Origin: Caulobacter sp. Root343
GTDB lineage: Bacteria > Pseudomonadota > Alphaproteobacteria > Caulobacterales > Caulobacteraceae
Assembly (NCBI RefSeq): GCF_001425745.1
Contig: NZ_LMDF01000012.1
Coordinates: forward strand, 335 to 64,334
Direction of reading: 5' to 3'
Length of the DNA stretch: 64,000 nucleotides
In this document: positions 26,344 through 36,040 of the stretch, piece by piece
Layout: each line of letters starts with the position of its first letter
Position numbering within the stretch: the first letter of the stretch is position 1
Made by a program: the position numbers and the translations under genes
The notes under the pieces: generated by a model
What the model was told of the DNA's origin: nothing
Seen by the model: only the letters and a program-made list of their open reading frames with translations
Database searches by the model: none

Positions 26344-27518
26344 TGGTCCGCGTTTCGACCTCGTCCGTCTTCGCGCCGCTGGCTCTCGCCGCGGCGCTGC
26401 TGGTCAGCGCCTGCGCCAGCTCGGTGACGCCGCGTCCGCCGGTGGCGACCGGACCCGGGCCGTCGTTCCCGACGACCGTTCCGCCGCCGGTTTCGACCAT
26501 ACCGCCGACGGCGCTGTCGTTCTCCAGCCTGGCAGGCTGGGGCGAAGAGGACCATCTGGCCGCCCTGAACGCCTTTCGCGCCGGCTGCGGCGTAGCCAAG
26601 GAACCGGCCATGGCCCGGACCTGCGGCTTGGCGCGGGGCAGCGGGATCCAGGACGAACAGGGCGCGCGCCTGTTCCTCGAGGCCAATTTCCGGCCCGAAC
26701 CGGTGGGTGACGAAGGCCTGCTGACCGCCTATTTCGCCCCGCAATACGACGCGCGGATGTCGCGCAACGACGAGTTCAGCGTACCGGTGCGGGGCCTGCC
26801 GGCCGACCTGGTGGTGCTGGACCTCGGCGCGTTCGAGCCCGCCTTCGTCGGCAAGAAGATCACCGGCCACGTCGAGGGCCCGACCTTCGTGCCCTATCCC
26901 GACCGCGCCGCCATCGAGGCGGTTCCGACCGACAAGCCGCTGGCCTGGATGCGGCCCGAGGAGCTGTTCTTCCTGCAGATTCAGGGCTCGGGCGTGCTGG
27001 TCCTGCCCGATGGCCGCCGGGTGCGGGCCGCTTTCGCCGGTTCGAACGGCAAGCCATTCGTTGGCATCGCCAACGCCATGCGCGACCGAGGTTTGCTGCC
27101 CGACAACAACACCTCGGGCGACGCGATCCGCGCTTGGCTAGCGGCCCATCGAGGTCCCGATGCCGATGCGATCATGCAGCTGAATCCGCGCTATGTGTTC
27201 TTCAAGATGGCCGCCGATGACGGCAAGGAGCCCGTGGGCGCCGCCGGCGTGCCGCTGCCGGCCGGCCGGGCCATCGCCGTCGATCCGAGCCGCCACGCGA
27301 TGGGCGGCCTCTACTGGCTGGACGCCGCCGCCCCGAAGCTCTCGGGCGCCTTCCCCACCTATCGCCGCCTGGCCGTGGCGCTGGACACCGGCGGGGCGAT
27401 CAAGGGTGACGTCCGGGCCGACCTCTACATGGGCACCGGCTCGGCCGCCGGCGCCGAGGCCGGCCGGGTGCGCCACGCCCTGCGCCTCTACCGGCTCGTG
27501 CCGAACCCGCAATCGTAG
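26343..27518 (+). CDS. mltA: Membrane-bound lytic murein transglycosylase A
   Basis: MltA cuts peptidoglycan glycan strands. The 391-residue protein has a signal sequence with lipobox LVSAC (Cys near residue 22), a proline-rich linker, the MltA domain (LLTAYFAPQYDARMSRN and WMRPEELFFLQIQGSG), and the C-terminal 3D domain with the Asp cluster LDTGGAIKGDVRADLYMG split across it. The ATG at 26343 overlaps the tim44 stop. The smr gene starts 2 bases downstream. Confidence 0.93.
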   Translation: MVRVSTSSVFAPLALAAALLVSACASSVTPRPPVATGPGPSFPTTVPPPVSTIPPTALSFSSLAGWGEEDHLAALNAFRAGCGVAKEPAMARTCGLARGSGIQDEQGARLFLEANFRPEPVGDEGLLTAYFAPQYDARMSRNDEFSVPVRGLPADLVVLDLGAFEPAFVGKKITGHVEGPTFVPYPDRAAIEAVPTDKPLAWMRPEELFFLQIQGSGVLVLPDGRRVRAAFAGSNGKPFVGIANAMRDRGLLPDNNTSGDAIRAWLAAHRGPDADAIMQLNPRYVFFKMAADDGKEPVGAAGVPLPAGRAIAVDPSRHAMGGLYWLDAAAPKLSGAFPTYRRLAVALDTGGAIKGDVRADLYMGTGSAAGAEAGRVRHALRLYRLVPNPQS

Positions 27519-27519
27519 C

Positions 27520-28098
27520 GTGGCCAGGAAGCCGCCGCCCGGACCCGAGCCCGGACCCGAGGATGACCGCCGCCTCTGGAAGCTGGTCGCCTCGACCGTG
27601 ACGCCGCGCGTCGCCGAGAAGCCCGAGAAGATGCGCAGCAAGGCCCGGATCCGGCCGGTGAAGACCGCCACGGCCATCCCGCTGGACCCGCCGACCCACC
27701 TGGCGTCGATCGCGCCGCTGCGGGTGAGTCCGGAAGAGCTGAAGCCGGCCGCGCCGAAGATCCCCAAGGGCCCGGCGGAGGGTATCGAGCCCAACCGCAA
27801 GCGCCGCATCGTCAAGGCGCATGACCCGATCGGCGCGCGGCTCGACATGCACGGCCTCGACCAGGACCAGGCCCGCGCCACGCTCGAGGCCTTCATCCGT
27901 CGGGCCTATGACGACGGCCACCGCGCCGTTCTGGTCATCACCGGCAAGGGCAAGATCGGGCACGGGGTGCTGAAGCAGCGGACCCCCGAATGGCTGGCCG
28001 GACCCGGCGTTCGGGAAATGATCGCCGGGGTGTCGACGGCCGACCAGCGGCACGGCGGCGAGGGCGCGCTGTACGTGGCGCTGAAACGAAAGCTCTAG
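27520..28098 (+). CDS. Smr domain protein
   Basis: The 192-residue protein has a basic, proline-rich N-terminal half and a C-terminal Smr domain: LDMHGLDQDQARATLEAF, then VLVITGKGKIGHGVLKQ and the final HGGEGALYVALKR. Smr domains are nucleases or nucleic-acid binding modules related to the MutS2 C-terminus. The GTG start lies 1 base after the mltA stop, so the genes are coupled. No MutS2 core is present, so a role in ribosome rescue or RNA handling is only an inference. Confidence 0.85.
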   Translation: MARKPPPGPEPGPEDDRRLWKLVASTVTPRVAEKPEKMRSKARIRPVKTATAIPLDPPTHLASIAPLRVSPEELKPAAPKIPKGPAEGIEPNRKRRIVKAHDPIGARLDMHGLDQDQARATLEAFIRRAYDDGHRAVLVITGKGKIGHGVLKQRTPEWLAGPGVREMIAGVSTADQRHGGEGALYVALKRKL

Positions 28099-28156
28099 AC
28101 CGCCCCGTCCTCGCCATGATCGTGGCCAAGCTGCGGATTGGAGACCTGGAGCGCGC

Positions 28157-28729
28157 ATGGACATCGAAATCGGGGCCGAGGCCAAGGACAAGCGGCTGAA
28201 CCAGCGGGTGGCGATCACCGTCGTCGGTCTGTCGATCTTCATGGGACTGGCGGGCGTCAAAGACGGCAACATCGTTCAGGCCATGCAGCAGGCGCAATCC
28301 AGCAATGTCGACGCCTGGAACGAATACCAGGCCACCAAGTCCAAGCTGCATGTCGATGAGACGGCCCTGGCCCAGGTGCGGCTGTTGGCGTTGGCGGGCG
28401 ACGCTCGCGCGGCGGCGGCTGTCGGAGCCGAGACGGCGCGGCTGGAGACGGAGATCGCCAAGTACAAGGCCGAGGCTCCCACCCTGAAGACCAAGGCCGA
28501 GGGCTTCCAGACGCAGTATGACGCGCTCAATGTTCATGACGACCAGTTCGACGCGTCGGACGCCCTGATCTCCATCGCCGTCTCGATCGCGGCGGTGGCA
28601 GCCCTGACCGAGACGCCCGCGGCGCTTTGGGCGGCCTGGGTTTTCGGCGCGATAGGGGTCGTGATGGGCCTGGCGGGGTTCCTGGGCTGGAGCCTGCATT
28701 CGACCTTGCTGAGCAAGCTGCTGAGCTAG
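28157..28729 (+). CDS. DUF4337 family membrane protein
   Basis: The 190-residue protein has a basic N-terminus, a hydrophobic segment (VAITVVGLSIFMGLAGV), a central predicted coiled coil (about residues 50-115, rich in Ala, Glu and Lys), and two C-terminal hydrophobic segments around ALISIAVSIAAVAAL and GAIGVVMGLAGFLGW. This layout matches DUF4337, of unknown function. The SD AGGAGG-like purine stretch lies before the ATG. It ends by sharing CTAG with hisE. Confidence 0.75.
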   Translation: MDIEIGAEAKDKRLNQRVAITVVGLSIFMGLAGVKDGNIVQAMQQAQSSNVDAWNEYQATKSKLHVDETALAQVRLLALAGDARAAAAVGAETARLETEIAKYKAEAPTLKTKAEGFQTQYDALNVHDDQFDASDALISIAVSIAAVAALTETPAALWAAWVFGAIGVVMGLAGFLGWSLHSTLLSKLLS

Positions 28730-29067
28730 GTCCCGCGCGACGCCTTTTCGGCGATCCCGGAAGTCCCTTCGCGGGCCTCCAGCTTCTCGGCCACCGCGTC
28801 CAGCGACACGCCCGAAGCCGCCATCAGGGCCAGCCAGTGGTACAGCAGGTCGGCGCTTTCGGCCGCCAGGGCGTCGGGGCCCCCTTCTTGCGACTTGAGC
28901 GCCACGGCGGCGATCACCGTCTCCACCGCTTCCTCGCCCAGCTTCTTGGCGGCCAGGGCCGGATCGTTCAGCAGCTTGGCGGTGTAGGACGCGGTCGGGT
29001 CGCCGCCCTTGCGGCTTTCGATGGTCGCGGCCAGGCGCTCCAGGACAGCGGTCAGGCGGGCGCTCAT
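28726..29067 (-). CDS. hisE: Phosphoribosyl-ATP pyrophosphatase
   Basis: HisE removes pyrophosphate from phosphoribosyl-ATP, step 2 of histidine synthesis. The 113-residue protein has the MazG-like all-alpha fold signature [13 protein letters not shown] and [14 protein letters not shown], with the metal-binding Glu and Asp residues. Its start overlaps the hisF stop by 4 bases, and its stop is shared with the convergent DUF4337 gene. It is the terminal gene of the his operon. Confidence 0.95.
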   Translation of the reverse strand: MSARLTAVLERLAATIESRKGGDPTASYTAKLLNDPALAAKKLGEEAVETVIAAVALKSQEGGPDALAAESADLLYHWLALMAASGVSLDAVAEKLEAREGTSGIAEKASRGT

Positions 29068-29846
29068 GCGGCCCCCTTCAGCGCATCCAGGCGCACGGGA
29101 ATGCCCGCGTCGGCCATGGCCTGCTTGGCCTCGCCGATGCTGATCTCACCGAAGTGGAAGATCGAGGCGGCCAGCACGGCGGCGGCGTGACCGTCGCGGG
29201 CGGCTTCCACCAGGTGTTCGGTCTTGCCCGCGCCGCCCGAGGCGATCACCGGGACGGTCACCGCGCCGGTCACCGCCTTCAGCAGCGGAATATCGTAGCC
29301 GATCTTGGCCCCGTCGCGGTCCATCGAGGTCAGCAGGATCTCGCCCGCGCCGCGCTCGACCACCTTGGCGGCCCATTCGACCACGTCGATCCCGGTGTCT
29401 CTGCGGCCGCCATAGGTCCAGACGTTCCAACCCGAGCCGTCTTCGCGCGCCTTGGCGTCGATGGCGACGACCACGCACTGGGCCCCGAAGGCGTCGGCGC
29501 CGCCGGCGATCAGGTCGGGGTTCTCGACCGCGGCGGTGTTGACCGAGACCTTGTCGGCGCCGGCCAGCAGCAGGCGGCGCATGTCCGACACTTGCCGCAC
29601 GCCGCCGCCCACCGAGACCGGCATGAAACAGACCTCGGCCGTGCGCGAGATGACATCCAGGATCAGGCCGCGGCCTTCACTGGACGCGGTGATATCCAGG
29701 AACATCAGTTCGTCGGCGCCGGCGGCGTCATAGGCGCGGGCCTGCTCCACCGGGTCGCCGGCGTCGCGCAGGGAGACGAAGTTGACGCCCTTGACCACCC
29801 GCCCGTCCTTCACGTCGAGGCAGGGAATGATCCGGGTCTTCAGCAT
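29064..29846 (-). CDS. hisF: Imidazole glycerol phosphate synthase subunit HisF
   Basis: HisF is the cyclase that uses ammonia made by HisH to form imidazole glycerol phosphate. The 260-residue beta/alpha barrel begins with [17 protein letters not shown], with catalytic Asp at position 11 of the family numbering, and ends with the second catalytic Asp in LTSMDRDG and the ASGGAG phosphate-binding loop. It shares one base with the hisA stop. Confidence 0.96.
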   Translation of the reverse strand: MLKTRIIPCLDVKDGRVVKGVNFVSLRDAGDPVEQARAYDAAGADELMFLDITASSEGRGLILDVISRTAEVCFMPVSVGGGVRQVSDMRRLLLAGADKVSVNTAAVENPDLIAGGADAFGAQCVVVAIDAKAREDGSGWNVWTYGGRRDTGIDVVEWAAKVVERGAGEILLTSMDRDGAKIGYDIPLLKAVTGAVTVPVIASGGAGKTEHLVEAARDGHAAAVLAASIFHFGEISIGEAKQAMADAGIPVRLDALKGAA

Positions 29847-30571
29847 CAGGCGACCGCCGCGATCAGGGCTTCGGATGGCTTGATGGTGCCGGCGTAGAGC
29901 GAACGGCCCAGGATGGCGCCAGCGATCTCGACGCCCTTGCGGGCCTTCAGCCGCTCGATGTCGGCCACCGAGGCGACACCGCCCGAGGCGATAACCGGGA
30001 TCGAGACGGCGTCGGCCAGCTCGCCCACGCCCTCGACATTGACGCCGGTCAGGGCCCCGTCGCGGCTGATGTCGGTGATGATCAGGGCTGCGACCCCGGC
30101 GTCCTCGAAGCGGCGCGACAGGTCGATCGCCGACAGGTCCGAAAGGCCGGTCCAGCCGTCGACGGCGACCTTGCCGTCACGGACGTCGACCGCCACGGCG
30201 ATCTGCTCGGGCCACAGGCGGGCGGCCTTCTTGACCAGCTCGGGATCGTGCACGGCCACGGTGCCGAGGATGACCCGCGACACGCCGGCCTCGATCCAGC
30301 TTTCGACGCCTTCAAGCGTGCGAATGCCGCCGCCCAGCTGCACCGGGATGGAGATCGACTCCAGGATGGATTCCACGGCCGTGGTGTTGACCGACTTGCC
30401 CTGGATGGCGCCGTTCAGGTCGACGACGTGCAGCCACGAGAAGCCGTCCTTGACGAAGCGTTGGGCCTGGTCGGCGGGCGAGGTGTTGAAGACCGTGGCC
30501 TTTTCCATGTCGCCGTGCAGCAGGCGTACGCACTGGCCGTCCTTCAGGTCGATGGCGGGATAGAGGATCAT
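29846..30571 (-). CDS. hisA: Phosphoribosylformimino-5-aminoimidazole carboxamide ribotide isomerase
   Basis: HisA isomerises ProFAR in histidine synthesis. The 241-residue barrel begins [16 protein letters not shown], with catalytic Asp in AIDLK, and has the [12 protein letters not shown] and TDISRDGAL segments, the second catalytic Asp lying in the latter. I start at the ATG at 30571, which overlaps the hisH stop (ATGA); an ATG at 30580 would add MAP. Confidence 0.95.
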   Translation of the reverse strand: MILYPAIDLKDGQCVRLLHGDMEKATVFNTSPADQAQRFVKDGFSWLHVVDLNGAIQGKSVNTTAVESILESISIPVQLGGGIRTLEGVESWIEAGVSRVILGTVAVHDPELVKKAARLWPEQIAVAVDVRDGKVAVDGWTGLSDLSAIDLSRRFEDAGVAALIITDISRDGALTGVNVEGVGELADAVSIPVIASGGVASVADIERLKARKGVEIAGAILGRSLYAGTIKPSEALIAAVA

Positions 30572-31209
30572 GGGCGCCATTCCAGGAAGTTGGCGAGCAG
30601 GGCGAGCCCTGAAGCTTGTGATTTTTCGGGGTGGAACTGTACGCCGGCGACATTGCCCTTGGCCACAGCCGCCGTGAACGAACCGCCATGATCGGTGATC
30701 GCGACCAGGTCGGCCGGGTCGGCGACCGTCAGGGCGAACGAGTTGGCGAAGTACATGTGGGCGCCGCTTTCGACGCCGGCGAACAGGGGATGGTCGCGGA
30801 CCAGGGTCACGGCGTTCCAGCCCATGTGCGGGATGGTCAGGGCCGGGTCGGCGGGCTCCAGCTTCTTCACCTGGCCGGCGATCCAGTCGAGGCCGGGGGT
30901 GACGCCGAACTCCAGGCCTTCGCTGGCCAGCAGCTGGTGGCCGACGCAGATGCCCAGGAACGGAACGCCCCGGCCGTGCACGGCGGTGTTCATCGCGTCG
31001 TAGACGCCGGACGCGTCGAGGCCCGCGCGGCATGAGGCGAAGGCCCCGACGCCGGGCAGGAAGACGCGATCGGCCTTGGCGACAAGGTCGGGATCGGCGG
31101 TGACAACGATGTCGGCGTCGATCGCGGAGCGGCGGGCCGCCTCGCGCAGGGCCTTTTCGGCCGAACGCAGGTTGCCCGACCCGTAATCGATCAGGGCGAC
31201 GGTCTGCAT
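30568..31209 (-). CDS. hisH: Imidazole glycerol phosphate synthase subunit HisH
   Basis: HisH is the class I glutamine amidotransferase partner of HisF. The 213-residue protein has the opening YGSGNLRS, the nucleophile Cys in GICVGHQ (near residue 84), and the final His-Glu pair in VQFHPEKSQ. It lies 12 bases after hisB and overlaps hisA by 4 bases. Confidence 0.96.
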   Translation of the reverse strand: MQTVALIDYGSGNLRSAEKALREAARRSAIDADIVVTADPDLVAKADRVFLPGVGAFASCRAGLDASGVYDAMNTAVHGRGVPFLGICVGHQLLASEGLEFGVTPGLDWIAGQVKKLEPADPALTIPHMGWNAVTLVRDHPLFAGVESGAHMYFANSFALTVADPADLVAITDHGGSFTAAVAKGNVAGVQFHPEKSQASGLALLANFLEWRP

Positions 31210-31221
31210 GAAATCAGGTTC

Positions 31222-31812
31222 CTACAGCACGCCCTTGGTGGACGGAGCCTGGCCGCCAGTCTTGGGGTCGATCTCGACCGCCTGACGCAGCGCCCGGGCC
31301 AGGGCCTTGAAGCCGCTCTCGGCGACGTGGTGGGTGTTGTCGCCGTACAGGGTCTCCAGATGGACGCACGCCCCGACGTTCATCGCGAACGCGTGGTGGA
31401 ACTCCTTGAAGAGTTCGGTGTCCATCTCGCCGACCTTGGGCCGCTTGAAGTCGACCTTCCAGATCAGGTACGGCCGATTGGACAGGTCGATGGCGCAGCG
31501 CGTCAGGGTCTCGTCCATCGGGATATAGGCGTGGCCGAAGCGGCGGATGCCCTTGAAGCCGTCCAGCGCCTTGTTGATCGCCTGGCCCAGCACGATGCCC
31601 GTGTCCTCGACCGTGTGGTGCATGTCGATGTGCAGATCGCCCTTGGTCTCGACCTTCAGGTCGAAGCCGCCGTGACGCGCGAAGCTCTCCAGCATGTGGT
31701 CGTAGAAACCGATGCCGGTGGAGATCGTCGAGGCGCCGGTCCCGTCGAGATCGATCCAGACCCGGATCTGGGTCTCCTTCGTCTCGCGGACCACTTCAGC
31801 GGTGCGGGCCAT
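31222..31812 (-). CDS. hisB: Imidazoleglycerol-phosphate dehydratase
   Basis: The 196-residue enzyme is the single-function IGPD, without the histidinol phosphatase domain of E. coli HisB. Manganese-binding histidines are in [28 protein letters not shown] and the repeated motif including FFHA-type EFHHAFAM. It lies 24 bases after the kinase gene in the same direction. Confidence 0.95.
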   Translation of the reverse strand: MARTAEVVRETKETQIRVWIDLDGTGASTISTGIGFYDHMLESFARHGGFDLKVETKGDLHIDMHHTVEDTGIVLGQAINKALDGFKGIRRFGHAYIPMDETLTRCAIDLSNRPYLIWKVDFKRPKVGEMDTELFKEFHHAFAMNVGACVHLETLYGDNTHHVAESGFKALARALRQAVEIDPKTGGQAPSTKGVL

Positions 31813-31836
31813 TGAATCCTACAGTCCGTTCTTGCC

Positions 31837-32826
31837 TTAGAGGCCGTTTTGGGCGGCCAACTCGCGCAGGCTGACCTGCGGACGCGGACCGTAGTGGTTG
31901 ATCACCTCGGCGGCGGCCAGGCTGCCCAGCTGGCCGCAGACCGGCAGCGGGCGACCCTGCGAGAGGCCGTAGAGGAAACCGGCCGCGTATTGGTCCCCCG
32001 CGCCGGTCGTGTCCACGACTTTTTCGACGGGGTAGGCCGAGATTTCATGCAGCTGCCCGCCGGCGGCCACCACCGAGCCCTTTTCGCCCCGGGTGACGGC
32101 GGCGATCTCGCTGCGCGCGGCCAGGGCCTTCACGGCGGCGTCGAAGTCGGTGGTCTTGAACAACGAGCAGACCTCGTCCTCATTGGCGAAGACGATGTCG
32201 CACTGGGTTTCGATGAAGCCCAGCAGGGCGCCGCGGTGGCGGTCGACCATGAAGCTGTCGGACAGGGTCATCGAGATCTTGCGGCCCGCGCCGTGGCTCA
32301 GCGCGGCGGCCTTGGCGAAGGCGCGGCGGGCTTCGGGCGGATCGAACAGATAGCCTTCCAGATAAGAATACTGGGCGGCTTCGATGATCGCCGGGTCGAC
32401 GTCGGCCGGGGTCAGCTCGACGCAGGCGCCCAGATAGGTCGACATGGTGCGCTGGGCGTCGGGGGTGACGTTGATCAGGCTTTGCGCCGTGGCGGGGCCC
32501 TCGGCCAGGGAGGGCGTGGTGAAGACGCAGCCGATGGCCTTCATGTCGTGGCGGAAGACCGAGCCCAGCTGGTCGTCGGCGACCTTGCCGATAAACGCGC
32601 CGCGGCCGCCGAAGCTGGCGACGCCGGCCACGGTGTTGGCGGCGCTGCCGCCCGAGGCTTCGATCGCCGCGGCCATGACGTCGTACAGGCTGGCCGCCCG
32701 GGCCGGGTCGATCAGGGCCATCGAGCCCTTCACCAGACCCTCACGCGCGAGGAAGGCGTCGTCGCATTGGGCGATGACATCGACAATGGCGTTGCCGATG
32801 GCGGCGACGTCGTAGAGCGCGGTCAT
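31837..32826 (-). CDS. PfkB-family carbohydrate/adenosine kinase
   Basis: The 329-residue protein belongs to the ribokinase superfamily: an N-terminal AIGNAIVDVIAQ, the GGSAANTVAGVA substrate motif, and the C-terminal signature DTTGAGDQYAAGFLYG with the catalytic Asp. In alphaproteobacteria this group is usually annotated adenosine kinase. It would be the first gene of the his transcription unit, which is biologically reasonable because histidine synthesis releases AICAR and touches purine pools, but I cannot prove the substrate. I start at the ATG at 32826; the frame continues upstream without family similarity. Confidence 0.85.
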   Translation of the reverse strand: MTALYDVAAIGNAIVDVIAQCDDAFLAREGLVKGSMALIDPARAASLYDVMAAAIEASGGSAANTVAGVASFGGRGAFIGKVADDQLGSVFRHDMKAIGCVFTTPSLAEGPATAQSLINVTPDAQRTMSTYLGACVELTPADVDPAIIEAAQYSYLEGYLFDPPEARRAFAKAAALSHGAGRKISMTLSDSFMVDRHRGALLGFIETQCDIVFANEDEVCSLFKTTDFDAAVKALAARSEIAAVTRGEKGSVVAAGGQLHEISAYPVEKVVDTTGAGDQYAAGFLYGLSQGRPLPVCGQLGSLAAAEVINHYGPRPQVSLRELAAQNGL

Positions 32827-32973
32827 GGGGCGAAGCAAACCTTTGAAAGAACATGGCCAAGCGGCCGAAAACACTTGGCGATTAAAGGAAGTGGGACCGC
32901 AAGGCAACGCGAGCCTTGTTCCGGGCGTCCCGACATCCTAGCTGCGACCTTCCTACCAAGCCTGGGTAAACCG

Positions 32974-33831
32974 ATGGTCGACGTCCTGCTCCTGGTCCCC
33001 GCTCGCGACGAGCACCGCTATGGCGACGCCTGGGCGAAGCTGTTCGAGCGTCTGGCCGCGCCGCTGCGCGCCCACGGCCTGGCCGTCGCCGCCCAGCCCT
33101 GGACCGACGCGATCGAGAAGGACCAAGCGCGGCTGGTCATGCCGTCGCTGGCCTGGGGCTATCACGGCCGCCAGCCCGAATGGTTCGCCAAGCTCGACGC
33201 GCTGGAGGCGGCCGGGGTTCGCGTCGCCAATCCGCCAGCGGTGCTGCGCTGGAACTCGACCAAGACCTATCTGGTCGAGCTGGCTGGCAAGGGCGCGCCG
33301 GTCGTGCCGACGCACGCCCACGATCAGCTGACTCCCGAGGCCGTCCAGGCCGCCTTCGACGCGTTCGGGGTCGACGAGGTGGTGGTCAAGCCGCAGGTCT
33401 CGGCCGGTTCGCACGAGACCATCCGGGTCAAGCGTCACGGTTCGCTGGAGGGCGGCCCGACCGGTCCGGCCCTGATCCAGCCGTTCCTGCCGGCGGTCGG
33501 CGAGGAAGGCGAGCTGTCGCTGTTCTATTTTGACGGCGTTTTCAGCCACGCGGTGACCAAGGTGGCGGTCGGCGGTGATTTCCGCGTTCAGCCGCAGTTC
33601 GGCGGCCGGGTCAGCGAGATCGCGCCGGAGCCCGAAGCCCTGCGCGCGGCCGAGATGGTGCTGGCGGCGGCCGGCGCGCCGCTGACCTATGCCCGCGTCG
33701 ACCTGATCCGGGGCCTCGACCATACGCCGCAGCTGATGGAGCTGGAGGCCATCGAGCCCGACCTGTTCCTGGAGCACGCGCACGACAAGGGCGCGGCCTT
33801 CGCGGCGGCGGTGACGCGGGCGCTGGGCTAA
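32974..33831 (+). CDS. ATP-grasp domain protein (RimK/glutathione synthetase-like)
   Basis: The 285-residue protein has the ATP-grasp pattern: a pre-domain ending in RWNSTKTYLVELAGKGAPVVPT, the VVVKPQVSAGSHETIRV strand-loop, a LIQPFLPAVGEEGELSLFYFDG segment containing the metal-binding acids, and the C-terminal MELEAIEPDLFL with a Glu/Asp pair. Such enzymes ligate a carboxylate to an amine; the partner and product are not evident. It stands alone, divergent from the kinase gene, and its stop overlaps that of nth (CTAA). Confidence 0.82.
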   Translation: MVDVLLLVPARDEHRYGDAWAKLFERLAAPLRAHGLAVAAQPWTDAIEKDQARLVMPSLAWGYHGRQPEWFAKLDALEAAGVRVANPPAVLRWNSTKTYLVELAGKGAPVVPTHAHDQLTPEAVQAAFDAFGVDEVVVKPQVSAGSHETIRVKRHGSLEGGPTGPALIQPFLPAVGEEGELSLFYFDGVFSHAVTKVAVGGDFRVQPQFGGRVSEIAPEPEALRAAEMVLAAAGAPLTYARVDLIRGLDHTPQLMELEAIEPDLFLEHAHDKGAAFAAAVTRALG

Positions 33832-34523
33832 GCCCCCAGGAACAGCTCCCGCGATGGGCACAGATCGCTGATCTTGCAGATCTCGCACTTGGGCCGACGC
33901 GCCACGCAGACATAGCGGCCGTGCAGGATCAGCCAGTGGTGCGCGCGGGTCTGGTAGGGCGGCGGTACGATCCGCATCAGGTCCTGTTCGACCGCGTCCG
34001 GCGTCTTGCCGGTCGACAGCTTCAGCCGGTGCGAGACGCGGAAGACGTGGGTGTCGACGGCGATCGCCGGCTCGATGTCCAGCTCGTTCAACACCACGCT
34101 GGCGGTCTTGCGGCCGACGCCGGGCAGGCTTTCCAGCGCCTCCCGGGTCAACGGAACCTGGCCGCCGTACTGGTTCACCAGGATGTTGGCCGTGGCGATG
34201 ACGTTCTTGGCCTTGGTGCGGTAGAGGCCGATCGAGGCGATGTAGGGGATCAGGCCCGCCTCGCCGAGCTCCAGCATCTGCTCCGGCGTGTTGGCCACCT
34301 TGAACAGCTTGTCGGTGGCCTTGTTGACGCTGACGTCGGTGGCTTGGGCCGACAAGGCGACGGCGGTGACCAGCTCATAGGGATTGGCGTAGTTCAGCTC
34401 GGTCTTGGGCCGCAGCTCCAGGCTCTCGAAGCGCTGGAACAGCACTTCGACTCGTTCGCGCTCGGCGGGGCTGATCCGCTTCTGCGCGGGCTTCTTCTTC
34501 TTTGGAGCGGGGGCTTTGGCCAT
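33828..34523 (-). CDS. nth: Endonuclease III
   Basis: Nth is a DNA glycosylase/AP lyase that removes oxidised pyrimidines. The 231-residue protein has a basic lysine-rich N-terminal tail, the helix-hairpin-helix LESLPGVGRKTASVVL with catalytic Lys, the downstream catalytic Asp in VDTHVFRVS, and a C-terminal [4Fe-4S] cluster motif Cys-X6-Cys-X2-Cys-X5-Cys. I start at the ATG at 34523. Its stop overlaps that of the convergent ATP-grasp gene. Confidence 0.95.
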   Translation of the reverse strand: MAKAPAPKKKKPAQKRISPAERERVEVLFQRFESLELRPKTELNYANPYELVTAVALSAQATDVSVNKATDKLFKVANTPEQMLELGEAGLIPYIASIGLYRTKAKNVIATANILVNQYGGQVPLTREALESLPGVGRKTASVVLNELDIEPAIAVDTHVFRVSHRLKLSTGKTPDAVEQDLMRIVPPPYQTRAHHWLILHGRYVCVARRPKCEICKISDLCPSRELFLGA

Positions 34524-34587
34524 CGAGCGGACCATGCCGTGATGCGCGCCGCTCGCCAAGCGCGTGGGAGGCTCCTAAATTCGAGGC

Positions 34588-35082
34588 ATGGCCCCAAGTC
34601 CCTTCATGGCTTCGCCGATCTACATGGACCGCGTGATCGCGCCGCATCGCTCGCTGAGCCCACAGGGCGCGGCCGTGCTGCTGGGCGTGGTGATGGCGTT
34701 CAACGTGCTGGTGGCGATCTTCCTGCTGGTGCTGGGCGCGCCGCCGGTTCTGCCGTTCCTGGGCCTGGACGTTCTGGCGCTGTGGCTGGCGCTGCGCGCC
34801 AGCGATCGCGCCGCCCGCAGGGTGGAGCGGGTCCAGGTCACCGCCGAGGCGGTCACGGTCAGCCGCGAGGATGAAAAGGGCGCGCGCACGGTCTGGACCT
34901 CGCCGACCGCCTTCACCCGCGTCGACGTCGACCAGCCGGGCGAACACGAGACTCGGGTGCGACTGATGATTTACCGCAAGCGCCTGACCCTGGCGCGGTC
35001 GCTGAGCCCGGAAGAGCGAATGAGCTTCGCCAACGCTTTGCGGGAGGCGATCCGCGCCGCGCGCCTCGAGCGCTGGTCATGA
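34588..35082 (+). CDS. DUF2244 domain membrane protein
   Basis: A 164-residue protein with two adjacent hydrophobic segments (about residues 29-48 and 51-70), then a cytoplasmic beta-rich domain with VEVQVTAEAVTVSR-like sequence and LMIYRKRLTLARSLSPEER. This is DUF2244, a family of unknown function common in alphaproteobacteria near nth. The first ATG at 34588 is followed by others at residues 7 and 13, so the start could be slightly later. Confidence 0.85.
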   Translation: MAPSPFMASPIYMDRVIAPHRSLSPQGAAVLLGVVMAFNVLVAIFLLVLGAPPVLPFLGLDVLALWLALRASDRAARRVERVQVTAEAVTVSREDEKGARTVWTSPTAFTRVDVDQPGEHETRVRLMIYRKRLTLARSLSPEERMSFANALREAIRAARLERWS

Positions 35083-35125
35083 CCGCAAGAACCGGGCGGA
35101 CGCCGTTATCCGAGGGTCGTATCTT

Positions 35126-36040
35126 ATGAGCATGGCATACGACGCTTCCTCCTCAGAAAACCCGCTGTCGGCGGCGATTTCCGAGACGGCCAGCCAGGAG
35201 CTGGTCCGTCTGGCGGAACGCTCGGTCGACTACCATCGCATGGCCAAGGCGCTCGATTGGCTGGCCGAGCGGTGGTCCGATCACCCTTCGCTGGACGAGG
35301 CGGCCCAGGCCGTGGGCCTGTCGCCGTTCCACTTCCAGCGCATCTTCACCCGCTGGGCCGGGGTCAGCCCCAAGAGCTTCGTCTCGGCCATCGCCCACGC
35401 CGAGGCCCGACGCTCGCTGGAGGCCGGTGGCACGGTGCTGGACGCTGCGTTCGACGCCGGCTTGTCCGGGCCCTCGCGGCTGCACGACCTGTTCATCGCC
35501 CAGGAGGCGGCGACGCCGGGCGAGGTCCGTCGGCGCGGCGCGGGCATGCGGCTGCGCTGGGGCTGGGCCCCGACGCCGTTCGGCAAGGGCCTGTTCGTGA
35601 TGGCCGATCGCGGCCTGGCCGGCTTGGCCTTTTCGGACGGCGAAGACGAGAGGGTGTTCGCCGACATGCACCGCCGTTTCCCGGCCGCCGACTGGACCCG
35701 CGACGATGAGGCCGCCCTGGCCACGGCCGTCCACGCCTTCACGGGCGGGGAGGGGCCGCTGCCGATCGTGCTGATCGGCTCGCCCTACCATGTCCAGGTC
35801 TGGAAGGCCTTGCTGCAGATCCCGGCCGGCGAAACGGCCACTTACGGCCAGGTCGCCTGCTGGGCCGGTAAGCCCAAGGCATTCCAGGCCACGGGCGGGG
35901 CCATCGGGGCCAATCCGATCTCGCTGCTGATCCCTTGCCACCGCGCCATCGCCAAGAGCGGCCGGCTGACCGGCTACCACTGGGGCCTGGCGCGCAAGGC
36001 GGCGATGCTGGGGATGGAGGCGGTGGCCAAGGCGGGCTGA
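35126..36040 (+). CDS. Ada-type methylated-DNA-protein cysteine methyltransferase with AraC HTH
   Basis: The 304-residue protein joins an AraC-like DNA-binding region (about residues 40-135, with LDEAAQAVGLSPFHFQRIFTRW) to an O6-methylguanine-DNA methyltransferase domain with the alkyl acceptor Cys in LIPCHRAI. The N-terminal zinc-Cys domain of E. coli Ada, which repairs phosphotriesters and acts as the sensor, is missing. So it repairs O6-alkylguanine and may still bind DNA, but how it would sense damage is not obvious. AlkB, classically paired with Ada, is encoded separately at 60311-60928. Confidence 0.9.
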   Translation: MSMAYDASSSENPLSAAISETASQELVRLAERSVDYHRMAKALDWLAERWSDHPSLDEAAQAVGLSPFHFQRIFTRWAGVSPKSFVSAIAHAEARRSLEAGGTVLDAAFDAGLSGPSRLHDLFIAQEAATPGEVRRRGAGMRLRWGWAPTPFGKGLFVMADRGLAGLAFSDGEDERVFADMHRRFPAADWTRDDEAALATAVHAFTGGEGPLPIVLIGSPYHVQVWKALLQIPAGETATYGQVACWAGKPKAFQATGGAIGANPISLLIPCHRAIAKSGRLTGYHWGLARKAAMLGMEAVAKAG

